Shown here piece after piece: positions 9,116-18,068 of a stretch of 64,000 nt of DNA. Under the pieces are notes generated by a model. That model made no database searches, was not told the origin of the DNA, and saw nothing but the letters and a program-made list of their open reading frames with translations. The position numbers and the translations under genes are program-made. Each line of letters starts with the position of its first letter. The stretch's first letter is position 1. This DNA comes from Bin80 sp965208025 (GTDB lineage: Bacteria > Bacteroidota > Rhodothermia > Rhodothermales > Bin80): assembly GCA_965208025.1 (NCBI GenBank), contig OZ242302.1, forward strand, positions 2,170,001 to 2,234,000, written 5' to 3'.

Positions 9116-9936
9116 GGAATTCAATGCAACCCAGCCTTGGTCGAATCTTATATTTGGCATTCTGCACCCTTGTATTTGTATTTCTGATCGTACCGATCAT
9201 CATTATTGTACCTCTGAGCTTCAATGCTGAACCTTACTTCACCTTTACCGAGGGGATGCTTCGGTTGGATCCGAGTGCATGGTCTCTTCGGTGGTACCGT
9301 GAGATCATTGAAAGTGATTCTTGGGTTCGTAGCTTGATCAATAGTCTGGTTATTGGAGTAAGTGCCACTGCATTGGCAACGAGCCTTGGGACTCTTGCTG
9401 CACTTGGCCTTACGAATTCTGCGATGCCTGCCCGACGGGCCATCATGGGAGTGATTATTTCCCCAATGGTTACTCCTGTGATCATCGCAGCAGCAGGCAT
9501 GTTTTTCTTCTACTCCGAACTTGGACTGGGACAGACACACCTGGGTATTATCCTCGCACATGCAGCATTGGGGGTTCCCTTTGTAGTGGTTACGGTTACC
9601 GCGACACTGTCGGCTTACGACTCAACCCTCAACAATGCGGCGGCAAGTTTAGGTGCTGGCCCATGGACAACCTTCCGTCGGGTCCAGTTTCCATTGATTT
9701 CACCAGGAGTCTTTTCGGGGTCACTCTTTGCCTTTGCGGTATCGTTTGATGAGGTGGTCGTGATCCTATTCATGGGTGGTATAGAACAGCGAACGATCCC
9801 CCGCCAGATGTGGTCTGGGATCCGAGAACAGATCAGTCCTGCAATTTTAGCGATTGCAACATTTCTCATCGTCTTTGCGGTGCTTTTACTCCTAACAGTT
9901 AGCTGGCTTCAACATCGAGGAAAAATTCGTGGATAG
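9112..9936 (+). CDS. ABC transporter permease (PotC-like)
   Basis: Second inner-membrane permease, 274 residues, with about six hydrophobic helices and the EAA docking loop NNAAASLGAGPWTTFRRVQFP. Length and sequence fit the PotC/CysW-like partner of the upstream PotB-like subunit. The ATG overlaps the previous stop (ATGA). It is the last gene of the operon; an intrinsic terminator overlaps its stop codon. With the ATPase, binding lipoprotein and first permease it would form a complete polyamine-type importer. Confidence 0.87.
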   Translation: MRNSMQPSLGRILYLAFCTLVFVFLIVPIIIIVPLSFNAEPYFTFTEGMLRLDPSAWSLRWYREIIESDSWVRSLINSLVIGVSATALATSLGTLAALGLTNSAMPARRAIMGVIISPMVTPVIIAAAGMFFFYSELGLGQTHLGIILAHAALGVPFVVVTVTATLSAYDSTLNNAAASLGAGPWTTFRRVQFPLISPGVFSGSLFAFAVSFDEVVVILFMGGIEQRTIPRQMWSGIREQISPAILAIATFLIVFAVLLLLTVSWLQHRGKIRG

Positions 9937-9958
9937 TTGACTTATCCACCGTTTTTTT
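9929..9958 (+). terminator. Intrinsic terminator of the ABC importer operon
   Basis: Perfect 7-bp inverted repeat GTGGATA / TATCCAC (9929-9935 and 9943-9949) with a 7-base loop, followed after CG by seven T residues (9952-9958). The left arm overlaps the TAG stop codon of the last permease (9934-9936). Confidence 0.8.
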
Positions 9959-10403
9959 GGAATCGTATATGTGTGTAGCCATGAATTAGGTTATTCACTT
10001 ACAGTAGGTGCCTTCAAGATTTTTCTAACGTAGATTGATCTTGTCCCGGCCGTGCTCATAAGTTTCTCGGCTAACGCTCCGGGCGAGTTTGATGCTGGTA
10101 TCTATGATGTATATGGCTAATGCCCATAACTGATAACTCAATTTCGAATCTTGCATGACCGTTTCCTGAAACCATTCTCCCTGCATCTGCACGGCATATG
10201 AAACTTCGCGCCCGTTTGCACGCTGACTAATCCACAATGTGGACCAATTTTATCTTAAATTACAGTTGTTGCAAAAATTTGTGTGCATTTCAGGGTACAC
10301 ATGATATATAATCCTTTTAGACTTTGGGAAACGGACTCCTTACGAAATTTACAATTGAGATAACTCGGCTTCGTATTATTTTATTTGGTTCAAAAACCAT
10401 TCT
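9959..10403. promoter_or_regulatory. Intergenic region upstream of the WD40 gene
   Basis: About 445 bp without a credible gene. A TATAAT hexamer at 10307-10312 and a TTTG at 10278-10281 lie roughly 95-125 bp before the WD40 start and could belong to its promoter, but spacing fits neither the sigma-70 nor the Bacteroidota consensus well. No hairpin of note. Confidence 0.25.
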
Positions 10404-12524
10404 ATGTGTAAAGCCAAAATGATGAAACAAGGCATTACTTTGCTGACCTTACTATTGACAGCATCTGCATCAGGGCAACCACTTTGGACGATTGAAGAGG
10501 CAGGGCACACAGATGGGGTGAGATCTGTAGCTTTCTCTCCTGATGGGACTCAGTTGGTTTCTGGCTCGCTTGATAACACCGTTCGTCTCTGGAATGTGGC
10601 TACGAGGGAGGAAGTGCATCTCTTTACGGGGCATACAGATTGGGTGAATTTGGTGGCCTTTTCTCCTGATGGGACCTTGATAGCTTCTGGCTCGGACGAT
10701 CGCACCGTTCGTCTCTGGAGTGTGGAGACGGGGGCGGAGGTGCGCCGCTTCACGGGGCACACAGGTTGGGTGAGATCTGTGGCTTTCTCTCCTGATGGGA
10801 CTCAACTGGTTTCTGGCTCGCTTGATAACACCGTTCGTCTCTGGGATGTGGATACGAGGAGGGAGGTACGCCGCTTCACGGGGCACACAGGTTCGGTAAG
10901 ATCTGTAGCTTTCTCTCCTGATGGGATATTGATAGCTTCTGTCTCGGACGATCGCACCGTTCGTCTCTGGGATGTGGCAATGGGGACGGAGGTGCGCCGC
11001 TTCACGGGGCACACGGGTGATCCAATATCCGTAGCTTTTTCTCCTGACGGGACTCAGTTGGTCTCTGGAGGATCGAATGAGGTTCGTCTGTGGGAGGTGT
11101 CTACGGAGGCTGAAGTACGGCGCTTCACGGGGCATACAGATTTTGTATTTTCCGTAGATTTTTCTCCCGATGGGACCCAGTTGGTAACTGCATCACTGGA
11201 TGGCACCGTTCGTCTGTGGGAGGTGGCGACGGGGGCAGAAGTGCGGCTCTTCACGGGGCATACAGATTATGTATATTCTGCAAGATTTTCCCCTGACGGG
11301 ACTCAGTTGGTTTCTGGCTCACTGGATGCCACCATAGTTTTCTGGGAGTTAGCCACAGGTCAAGAGATAGATCGTATTCAAACCCATACTGCCTTTATTT
11401 TTTCCGTAGATTTTTCTCCTGATGGGACTCAATTAATTTCTGGCTCGCTTGATCGCACCATTCGTCTGTGGAAGGTAGAGACGGGGGAGGAAGTGCGTCC
11501 CTTTACGGGACATACCAGCTATGTACACTCCGTGGCATTTTCCCCTGATGGAACACAATTGGTTTCTGGCTCGCTTGATAACACCATTCGTCTGTGGGAT
11601 GTGGCGACGGGGGAGGAGGTGCAGTTCTTCACAGGGCACGTTAGTGCTGTATTTTCTGTAGATTTTTCTCCTGATGGGACTCAGTTGGTGTCTGGCTCGC
11701 TTGATAACACCGTTCGTCTGTGGGAGGTGGCGACAGGAGAGGAAGTGCAACTCCTCACAGGGCACGAATTTTGGGTTATTTCGGTGGCATTTTCTCCTGA
11801 TGGGACCTTGATAGCTTCTGGCTCGGACGATGGCACCGTTCGTCTGTGGGATGTGGATACGGGGGCTGAGGTGGGGCTCCTCACGGGGCACACAGATAGG
11901 GTGACATCTGTAGCTTTTTCTCCTGACGGGACTCAGTTGGTGTCTACATCGCGGGATTTCAGTATACGTCTTTGGGATGTGGCAACGGGGGCTGAGGTAC
12001 GGCTCTTCACGGGGCACGCAAGTTGGGTGAGATCTGCGGCTTTCTCTCCTGACGGGACTCAGTTGGTTTCTGGCTCGGACGATGCCACCGTTCGTCTCTG
12101 GGATGTGGCGACGGGGGACCTAATAGATCAACTAGATCATGGAAGCGAGGTCCTTACCATTGCTATTTCTAATGATGGACGCTTCATTGCGTCGGCCGGG
12201 GTGAATGCTTTCAGGCTATGGGACGTAGGGTTAGGGACACATCTAGAGGATATAGAGAGGGGAGAGATTCCATCGAAATTTGTGCATTACCCAAATCCAG
12301 CTGGAGCAGTCGCTACGGTTGAATATTCACTTCCGAAACCGAGCCAGGTACAGTTGTCGGTTTACGACCTTCTTGGTCGTGAGGTAGCCATGGTACTGGA
12401 TGCCGTTCAGTCTGCCGGAGATCACAGCATGCAATTCAGCACCGAGACACTTTCGAGCGGGATGTACGTTCTGAAGTTTGTTACCGATGATCAGCGGATG
12501 ACAAGATCACTCATCGTTCGCTGA
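10404..12524 (+). CDS. Secreted WD40 repeat protein with T9SS sorting domain
   Basis: 706 residues. An N-terminal signal peptide (about residues 1-24, hydrophobic core ITLLTLLLTASAS) is followed by 14 consecutive WD40 repeats of about 42 residues (about residues 34-615). Each follows the pattern GHT..V.SVAFSPDGTQLVSGS.D.TVRLWDV. Fourteen repeats would make two seven-bladed propellers. Residues about 625-706 (PNPAG start, VYDLLGREV core, SGMYVLKF, SLIVR end) match the type A C-terminal sorting domain read by the type IX secretion system, so the protein should be exported to the cell surface. Repeat 5 lacks two residues and repeat 8 starts THT instead of GHT. ATG at 10404 or 10422 could be used. 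Function is probably protein-protein interaction; no enzymatic domain is visible. Confidence 0.9.
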   Translation: MCKAKMMKQGITLLTLLLTASASGQPLWTIEEAGHTDGVRSVAFSPDGTQLVSGSLDNTVRLWNVATREEVHLFTGHTDWVNLVAFSPDGTLIASGSDDRTVRLWSVETGAEVRRFTGHTGWVRSVAFSPDGTQLVSGSLDNTVRLWDVDTRREVRRFTGHTGSVRSVAFSPDGILIASVSDDRTVRLWDVAMGTEVRRFTGHTGDPISVAFSPDGTQLVSGGSNEVRLWEVSTEAEVRRFTGHTDFVFSVDFSPDGTQLVTASLDGTVRLWEVATGAEVRLFTGHTDYVYSARFSPDGTQLVSGSLDATIVFWELATGQEIDRIQTHTAFIFSVDFSPDGTQLISGSLDRTIRLWKVETGEEVRPFTGHTSYVHSVAFSPDGTQLVSGSLDNTIRLWDVATGEEVQFFTGHVSAVFSVDFSPDGTQLVSGSLDNTVRLWEVATGEEVQLLTGHEFWVISVAFSPDGTLIASGSDDGTVRLWDVDTGAEVGLLTGHTDRVTSVAFSPDGTQLVSTSRDFSIRLWDVATGAEVRLFTGHASWVRSAAFSPDGTQLVSGSDDATVRLWDVATGDLIDQLDHGSEVLTIAISNDGRFIASAGVNAFRLWDVGLGTHLEDIERGEIPSKFVHYPNPAGAVATVEYSLPKPSQVQLSVYDLLGREVAMVLDAVQSAGDHSMQFSTETLSSGMYVLKFVTDDQRMTRSLIVR
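10503..12245 (+). repeat. Fourteen tandem ~126-bp WD40-coding repeats
   Basis: DNA-level tandem array inside the WD40 gene. Units share long identical blocks such as TTTCTCCTGATGGGACTC and CACCGTTCGTCTGTGG, including identical synonymous codons. The uniformity at silent sites indicates recent duplication or ongoing gene conversion. Copy number may vary between strains. Confidence 0.85.
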
Positions 12525-12630
12525 TGCCAACGAGTGATTATCAAATCAGCCTACACGATTACTCGATCCTGCCGTCTATTGGTTTACAGAGGCAGAGTGA
12601 GAGTAAATTATGTTTGACTCAGGTAAACTT

Positions 12631-12944
12631 AGAGTTCAAAGGGATCTTTGAGTGTAGTTCCTTCGCCGAAGCAAAGAAGTATTTTGATCTCTGGCTAAAG
12701 AGTATTAAGCAGATGGGCATCCGGGAAGTTATCAAGGTTGGGAAAAGGTTTCAGCGAGATTTTGACGGCGTCTGTAATGCACTTTGCCACTCACAATCCA
12801 ACGCCAAGGCAGAACGCATAAACGGCAAAATTCAAGAAATTAAAACGTCCAGAAGAGGATATCGAACATTTGAAAAATTCAGAAGTGCGATTCTATTCTT
12901 CTGTGGAGGTATAGACCTCTATCCACAAGGTTCGTGGTAGAACC
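12631..12944 (+). pseudogene. ISL3 transposase 3' fragment
   Basis: A 314-bp segment about 90% identical by eye to 25035-25348, the 3' end of the complete ISL3-type element, ending in the right terminal repeat GTTCGTGGTAGAACC. It encodes the last ~100 residues of the transposase (FKGIFECSSFAEAKKYF ... ILFFCGG) but lacks the N-terminus and catalytic residues. The open frame that runs from 12524 into it is an accident of the junction with unrelated sequence. It lies in the same orientation as the complete copy, so the two form a direct repeat about 12.4 kb apart that brackets sspFGH. Confidence 0.9.
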
Positions 12945-13137
12945 AGAAAAATTAGTGGATAGTTGACCCATTTTTCTCCGTCTGATCCATATCAGACCGT
13001 TGCGATGGATCATGATCATTGAAAACCTTCCTTCCTCTAAAAATGCTGCATCATAGACAGTCCATGCGTCCACATTGCAGATGGCAGATGCAATTGGCTC
13101 AGTAAGATTTGTGTCGAGTGTCACGGGTAAAGGAAAG

Positions 13138-13154
13138 GAACTATGAAATAGTTC
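13138..13154. promoter_or_regulatory. Inverted repeat upstream of sspF
   Basis: Perfect 7-bp inverted repeat GAACTAT-GAA-ATAGTTC, 42 bp before the sspF start codon. There is no T-run, so it is more like an operator or an RNA hairpin in the leader than a terminator. Function is inferred from position only. Confidence 0.35.
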
Positions 13155-13195
13155 TTATCTTCAAGTTTTTCTGACCATATGAAGGATAAAGTATT

Positions 13196-15046
13196 ATGTC
13201 ACATTCAAACAGCCTAGTTGCATTTCTGAGGCATTACGGCCCTATTCCAGCCAGTGACAATATGTATGACGAACTCATACACACTGAAATTGAACACTAC
13301 AGCATAGAAAAACCCATTGAGATAACTCCTCCACGAGTAGCAGATATAGTCAAGAACTTCCAATCTCAGAATCCAAAAAATGTCATTCTTACGGGAACTG
13401 CAGGTGATGGAAAAACTTACCACTGTCGTCTGGTGTGGGAGAACTTTAATGGCAACTCTGAAGAGTGGCGAAGAGGGATCAAAACAGCGAAACTCAATCT
13501 GCCAAGCTCGGAAAAGGAATTGATCATAATAAAGGATCTTAGCGAGCTCACCAAAGAGGAAAAAGATGAAATCATGCCAGATTTAGCTGATGCCATCCGT
13601 TGTGAGGACGCTAATCATGTTTACCTCGTAGCAGCAAATGATGGGCAACTTTTAGCTTCTTGGCGTGAATTCGCCGATCCATACGATTCAGAAAAACTCC
13701 GCGATCCCAAGTATTTTGATGATTTCAAAGTTATTGAGGATATGCTGGTGGACGGAAGAATTGAAAATAGGCAACTGTCACTTCTTCTCTATAATCTTAG
13801 CAATTATGACGGGCCTAAATATTTCCAAGAAATCGTAAACCAAGTTATGGAGCATCCACAATGGGACCAATGCCATGGATGTCCATTACTTCCTGAGAAT
13901 GAAGAAACGATATGTCCGATCCGAATCAATCGTGAACGATTGCGGGATACAGATGCAGGGATCTCAACTTTTAATTCCCGCCTTTCCCAGCTCCTTAAAC
14001 TTGCAAGTGCTAATCGTATGCATCTGCCCATCCGTGATCTCTTGCTACTGTGCGTCAATATCTTACTGGGAGATCATAAAACAAATGGACTACTCTCATG
14101 TCGGAAGGCAATAAATCGTGCTAAACATAAAGATTATGACAAAACAAATCCCTATGCGAACGTTTTTGGAAAAAATCTTAAAGAACGTCATCGTGAGCAG
14201 TATCAGGCTTTCTCAACCCTAGATGCCTTTGGAATAGGTAGAGAAACTGACAACAACTTTGACAACTTGCTGATTTATGGACCTTATGAGGATCAGGAAA
14301 AATATAACGATTTGATTGGCAGTGACTATTTCTACGGGGGCCGAGCATATGAGGGTTACCTAAAGAACTATCTTGAAGGTGACCGTGAAAACCAGAATGA
14401 TTTTATGCGCTCCCTCACTCTACAACGACAGCGGCTTTTCTTTTCTTTACAGGATGGTACTGATCTATCTCCATGGTCTCTGAGCGTCTTTCAATCTTCT
14501 GGATTATTTCTTGAATTCGGAGAAAAACTATTAAAGGATGAGTATGCTCTGGGCATTGTAGAACTCCTAGTTCGAGGACTGAATCGAACTTTCTGTGGTA
14601 TGATGATTGACGATACGGATAAACTATATATCGCCTCATCAGGTGGTGACGGTCGCGGTAGAATTGCTACAATACTTAACTTCACTCTTGATGTACTGCG
14701 TCATAAACGTAACCCCTATCTTGATTTTAAGCTCGCTCAAGACAATCTCACGCCGTGTATAAGGATCGTTGATCCGGTAGCTACACCAGAATTGATTGAT
14801 GAGATAGAGCTTCAAATCTCTCACTTTGAATATTTGATACGTGTAGCCACAGGTAGCTTGCCTGCAAGTTTCTCTAGGCAATGTTATGAAGATTTTCTTG
14901 ATTTTAAGCTACGAATTATTAAAAAGTTAGAGGGGGTCCTTGAAGAGGACGAACGACACGGTGAAATCAACTTTGAAACCATCAAAGTTAATGCGAGCGG
15001 AAAGCCTATTCCTGAAAACATTCGTATCCGAATCGGACAACAATGA
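13196..15046 (+). CDS. sspF: SspF/DptF-like phosphorothioation-dependent restriction ATPase
   Basis: 616-residue P-loop protein. Walker A GTAGDGKT lies at residues 67-74 and a Walker B-like IIIKD at about 110-114, followed by VYLVAANDGQLLASW. This N-terminal layout (NVILTGTAGDGKT, then a short insert and LVAANDG) is what I recall for DptF, the first restriction protein of Dnd systems, and its SspF counterpart. In known systems SspF/G/H act together to damage DNA lacking phosphorothioate marks. It is the first gene of a coupled trio: its stop overlaps the next start as ATGA (15043-15046). An AAGGA-type ribosome site precedes ATG 13196. The frame is intact. Assignment to the Ssp rather than the Dnd branch rests on the neighbouring sspBCD. 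Confidence 0.75.
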   Translation: MSHSNSLVAFLRHYGPIPASDNMYDELIHTEIEHYSIEKPIEITPPRVADIVKNFQSQNPKNVILTGTAGDGKTYHCRLVWENFNGNSEEWRRGIKTAKLNLPSSEKELIIIKDLSELTKEEKDEIMPDLADAIRCEDANHVYLVAANDGQLLASWREFADPYDSEKLRDPKYFDDFKVIEDMLVDGRIENRQLSLLLYNLSNYDGPKYFQEIVNQVMEHPQWDQCHGCPLLPENEETICPIRINRERLRDTDAGISTFNSRLSQLLKLASANRMHLPIRDLLLLCVNILLGDHKTNGLLSCRKAINRAKHKDYDKTNPYANVFGKNLKERHREQYQAFSTLDAFGIGRETDNNFDNLLIYGPYEDQEKYNDLIGSDYFYGGRAYEGYLKNYLEGDRENQNDFMRSLTLQRQRLFFSLQDGTDLSPWSLSVFQSSGLFLEFGEKLLKDEYALGIVELLVRGLNRTFCGMMIDDTDKLYIASSGGDGRGRIATILNFTLDVLRHKRNPYLDFKLAQDNLTPCIRIVDPVATPELIDEIELQISHFEYLIRVATGSLPASFSRQCYEDFLDFKLRIIKKLEGVLEEDERHGEINFETIKVNASGKPIPENIRIRIGQQ

Positions 15047-16569
15047 TTACCCTTCCCGCTCCTAAGGAGTTCAAAAAGAAAGGCAAGATCAAAGTATGGG
15101 TAGATGAAGCCATCTGGGGACATCGGTTTTATAACGATCAAACCCCGTGGTTGGTCTTACTTGAATTCTTGTGTGTATTCCGATCTCGGAATCTTTTTGA
15201 AAAGGCGCTCAACGAACCGCGGGGGGATGGTGCTCATGAATCCTTTAAATATCAAATTCCACGCCTTATTCCACTCCGAAGTCTCATCTTTAATAATCCT
15301 CATCTGCACCATATTGATGCGTCCGAATCAAACGAAGGCAGAAAATGGTCATCTTGGTTGAGTAGGATGGATAACGAGGATGATTTCTCTTCACTCCGAA
15401 ATCGGTTGGAGAAATTCTCACGACTCACTCATATTGTTGAGTATTTTCAGAATACATCAGTGGAACCGCATCGGCAGAGGCGCTGGACATCTCGATTCAT
15501 ATTCCCATATGGATCCGACTGCCTTTACGCGGATCTTCCAGGGGACCTAGGTAGCCCTGATCGTCGCTTCTTTGCACGCGGCGGTGAATTACTCTACTTG
15601 ATGCTATGTCGCAGTGGATGTGGGCCCGAAATTGCAGAGTTGATCAACAATTCTCTGCTGCGTGATACCGATCCTTGGAATCAAGTTGCAAAAGCTCTTT
15701 TATCAGAAGATCATTTAATCAATCCAGTTGAAAGCAGGATTGGATATTTGCCTTATCCTGAGCGAGATGAATATAGAGAACTTGCTCATACTTGGAAGCA
15801 AATCCTGCGACTTGACTTGCCAGCCTCTGGGATGTTTGATCCTTTAATGAGACTTTCTGCCCTCCACATGCTTCTCTATATGCTCCGCCGTTCAAGTGAG
15901 GAAGTCGGCGAGAGAACTGAACCTAAATTTGTTCTTGAAATTGCCGCTCCAAAGAAAACTGCTTTGTTTGAACTCTCGTCGGAAAGCCTTCGCGCAAATC
16001 GCATGGCACCACTGCGAGCGGTTCGGGCCTATGTTGAAAACTCAAAAACGGAATCTGGTTGGCATGAAGCCCTAAATGCGCGCAACCCCAGAAATGCTAT
16101 TCTTAATTTCCTTGAAGACCATTTTGCTTGGAATCCCGACAGGCCTCCTCCAGATAGCAATCCCGATATGATACTCTCAGAACTTCGCTTGGACGCTGAA
16201 AAACGTCACCAACAACATGTCGCTAAAGTCCATAACGAGTGGACACGGCAAATAGGATTGACCGTCTCCCAACGGGGAGTTGGAACATGGTATGCACCAA
16301 GTGACTCTCTTCTCAAAGCACTGGTAATTTGCTCCGTTGAAGGTGGTCGCGAAGAGTATCATCGTTTTCTTTCCAAACTGTATGATCGTTTTCGATTGGT
16401 CATTGCAGCACCAGAAGCGGAAAAAGCATTTGGCAACCTACCAACAGATCAGCACGCATTCACACTTAATGCCTACAGGCTTGAGCAGCGGTTACGCACT
16501 CTTGGTTTATTGCGGCGGCTTTCTGATGATTGTGCGTATGTACTGAATCCATTCTGGAGGACTTCATGA
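15043..16569 (+). CDS. Middle restriction-arm protein (SspG/DptG position)
   Basis: 508-residue soluble protein with no recognisable nucleotide-binding or nuclease motif and no membrane segment. It is placed as SspG/DptG by position only: its start overlaps the F gene and its stop overlaps the H gene, both as ATGA, exactly between an F-type ATPase and an H-type FtsK/HerA ATPase. DptG proteins are about 440 residues, a similar size. The N-terminal half is rich in charged and aromatic residues and the C-terminus (RLRTLGLLRRLSDDCAYVLNP) looks like a winged-helix end. The frame is intact, so it is probably still expressed even though H is broken. Confidence 0.6.
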   Translation: MITLPAPKEFKKKGKIKVWVDEAIWGHRFYNDQTPWLVLLEFLCVFRSRNLFEKALNEPRGDGAHESFKYQIPRLIPLRSLIFNNPHLHHIDASESNEGRKWSSWLSRMDNEDDFSSLRNRLEKFSRLTHIVEYFQNTSVEPHRQRRWTSRFIFPYGSDCLYADLPGDLGSPDRRFFARGGELLYLMLCRSGCGPEIAELINNSLLRDTDPWNQVAKALLSEDHLINPVESRIGYLPYPERDEYRELAHTWKQILRLDLPASGMFDPLMRLSALHMLLYMLRRSSEEVGERTEPKFVLEIAAPKKTALFELSSESLRANRMAPLRAVRAYVENSKTESGWHEALNARNPRNAILNFLEDHFAWNPDRPPPDSNPDMILSELRLDAEKRHQQHVAKVHNEWTRQIGLTVSQRGVGTWYAPSDSLLKALVICSVEGGREEYHRFLSKLYDRFRLVIAAPEAEKAFGNLPTDQHAFTLNAYRLEQRLRTLGLLRRLSDDCAYVLNPFWRTS

Positions 16570-18068
16570 CTCGGAATGACCTCATTGCAGCGGTTGCCCG
16601 CAGGCATATAACAGAGCAACTGCAAAACGAAGATCAAGGGACACTGAGAATCTGTATGATCGGACTGGAGTCTTCCATAGTTCGGGCAATTGCCTCCACA
16701 GTAAACGATGATGTATACACAAGTCAAGATGTTTTAGTCAAAATCAACCCAGAATTTGATCCTGATCGTGAACTTGACGAAAAGCTACGAGCGGACGAAT
16801 CCATAACACATTGGCGCCATTGTCCGTTACCTAATGGTAAACGAGCAATTCTTTTTGCAGCCACTCAAGAAGAACTACAACGTAACAATAAGAGTGTTGA
16901 AAAAATCACGAAAATTGAAACGGACTCACTCAGAACTCTTTATGATATTTGGATTAGTGAGTCAGGATTAACAGTATCGCACATAGATAAAGTTAATCAA
17001 ACATATCTTAAGGCGGCGTTAAGTGCGGCAAATGAAACAAATGTAGCCCGTACTATAGAGTATTTTGCCGACTTCGTTTTAGATATAAGCACTGCCACTC
17101 TATCGGAAGGACTGCCCATCCAGAGAGCCGTGGACAGTGCACTTCCCATATTACATCTACCCCGTAATTCGGGACAGTTCACGCGTATTGTATCCAAAAG
17201 ACGGGGTAACTCTCAAGAATGGGCTAAGATATACACACGTCTACACAGGAAAATTCGTCCGTTTCTCTATCGTTCAAACGAGCGGGGTGAACCAATTCAG
17301 GACAATGACCTGAACGAGAATCTTGCATCAATCAAGGATCAGTTATCCCCCCACGAGAGGGGTGTAATTGAAAATTTTCTCAAGAGTGATGTTTCCGCCG
17401 ATCAATGGACTACCGCGCAATCCAACCTCGTGAAGTTGGACTGGCTACGCATCCGCGGAGTGTTTGAGGGGCCTGACCGCTCAAAAAGCCCTCGTCCGCT
17501 TGGAGATCGTACCATTGAGTTTTTCCAAGATGAATTTGAAGATCCTCTCGAGGAAGATGATAGGCACCTTTTATCTCAGCCCTTCCCAAAAGAAGCCAGT
17601 GTTCCTCTCGTAGATTTTTTCCAAGATCATCAAGAACATATTGCCCGAAACAGAAAGCTATACAGTTCTTGGGAGAAATACATCTATGGCAAACTAAAAC
17701 CATTTGGAGACTTCTTTAATGGATTTCTCCAAACATTATACCATTTACTTGAGAGAACATCTGACGTTGATCTGACTGAAAAAAAGATTGTCGTTCAGAT
17801 ACCTCGTGGACGTGCAAAGAGTTTTTGGCAAAATAAAAACTCTAAGATCATGCAATACTTTGCTGTCCGCTACCGCGGTATCGAAAATCTATTTGGGGCA
17901 GAAGTTGAGTTCAAGTTCGGCAAATTATATGAGCCTCTTTCAAAACTCTTTATTTTCTCCTGTTGTCCCGGCTGAATTGCGGCTTAAACTGGTTCAATCT
18001 GGTCGGACTACGCGAATCATCGGCGGGGGTTCGGTGTTTTGTGGATTCAACCAGTGTTTTGCCTGCAC
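16566..18068 (+). pseudogene. sspH: SspH/DptH-like protein, N-terminal part (frameshifted, cut by IS)
   Basis: The N-terminal piece of the large third restriction gene. ATG 16566 overlaps the previous stop (ATGA), and the frame runs 469 codons to TGA at 17973-17975. In the next frame, coding-like sequence continues without a break (FSPVVPAELRLKLVQSG, then GGGSVFCGFNQCFACTE) until the insertion sequence begins near 18069. A single-base change around 17940-17960 would explain the shift. The piece shows no P-loop. A motif-rich segment (FAATQEELQRNNKSVEKITK, then ETNVARTIEYFADFV) resembles what I associate with HerA/FtsK-linked defence proteins. Together with 19416-23478 it would make a protein of about 1,840 residues, near DptH size. 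The alternative is a separate gene, with H starting after the IS. Confidence 0.6.

Noticed and set aside
10470..12017. Open frames of 221 and 194 codons antisense to the WD40 gene
   Set aside because: They repeat in step with the WD40 units and have no independent coding signature.
12524..12630. Apparent N-terminus of a 138-residue protein
   Set aside because: The first ~35 codons come from unrelated sequence joined to the ISL3 fragment; only the later part is a transposase remnant.
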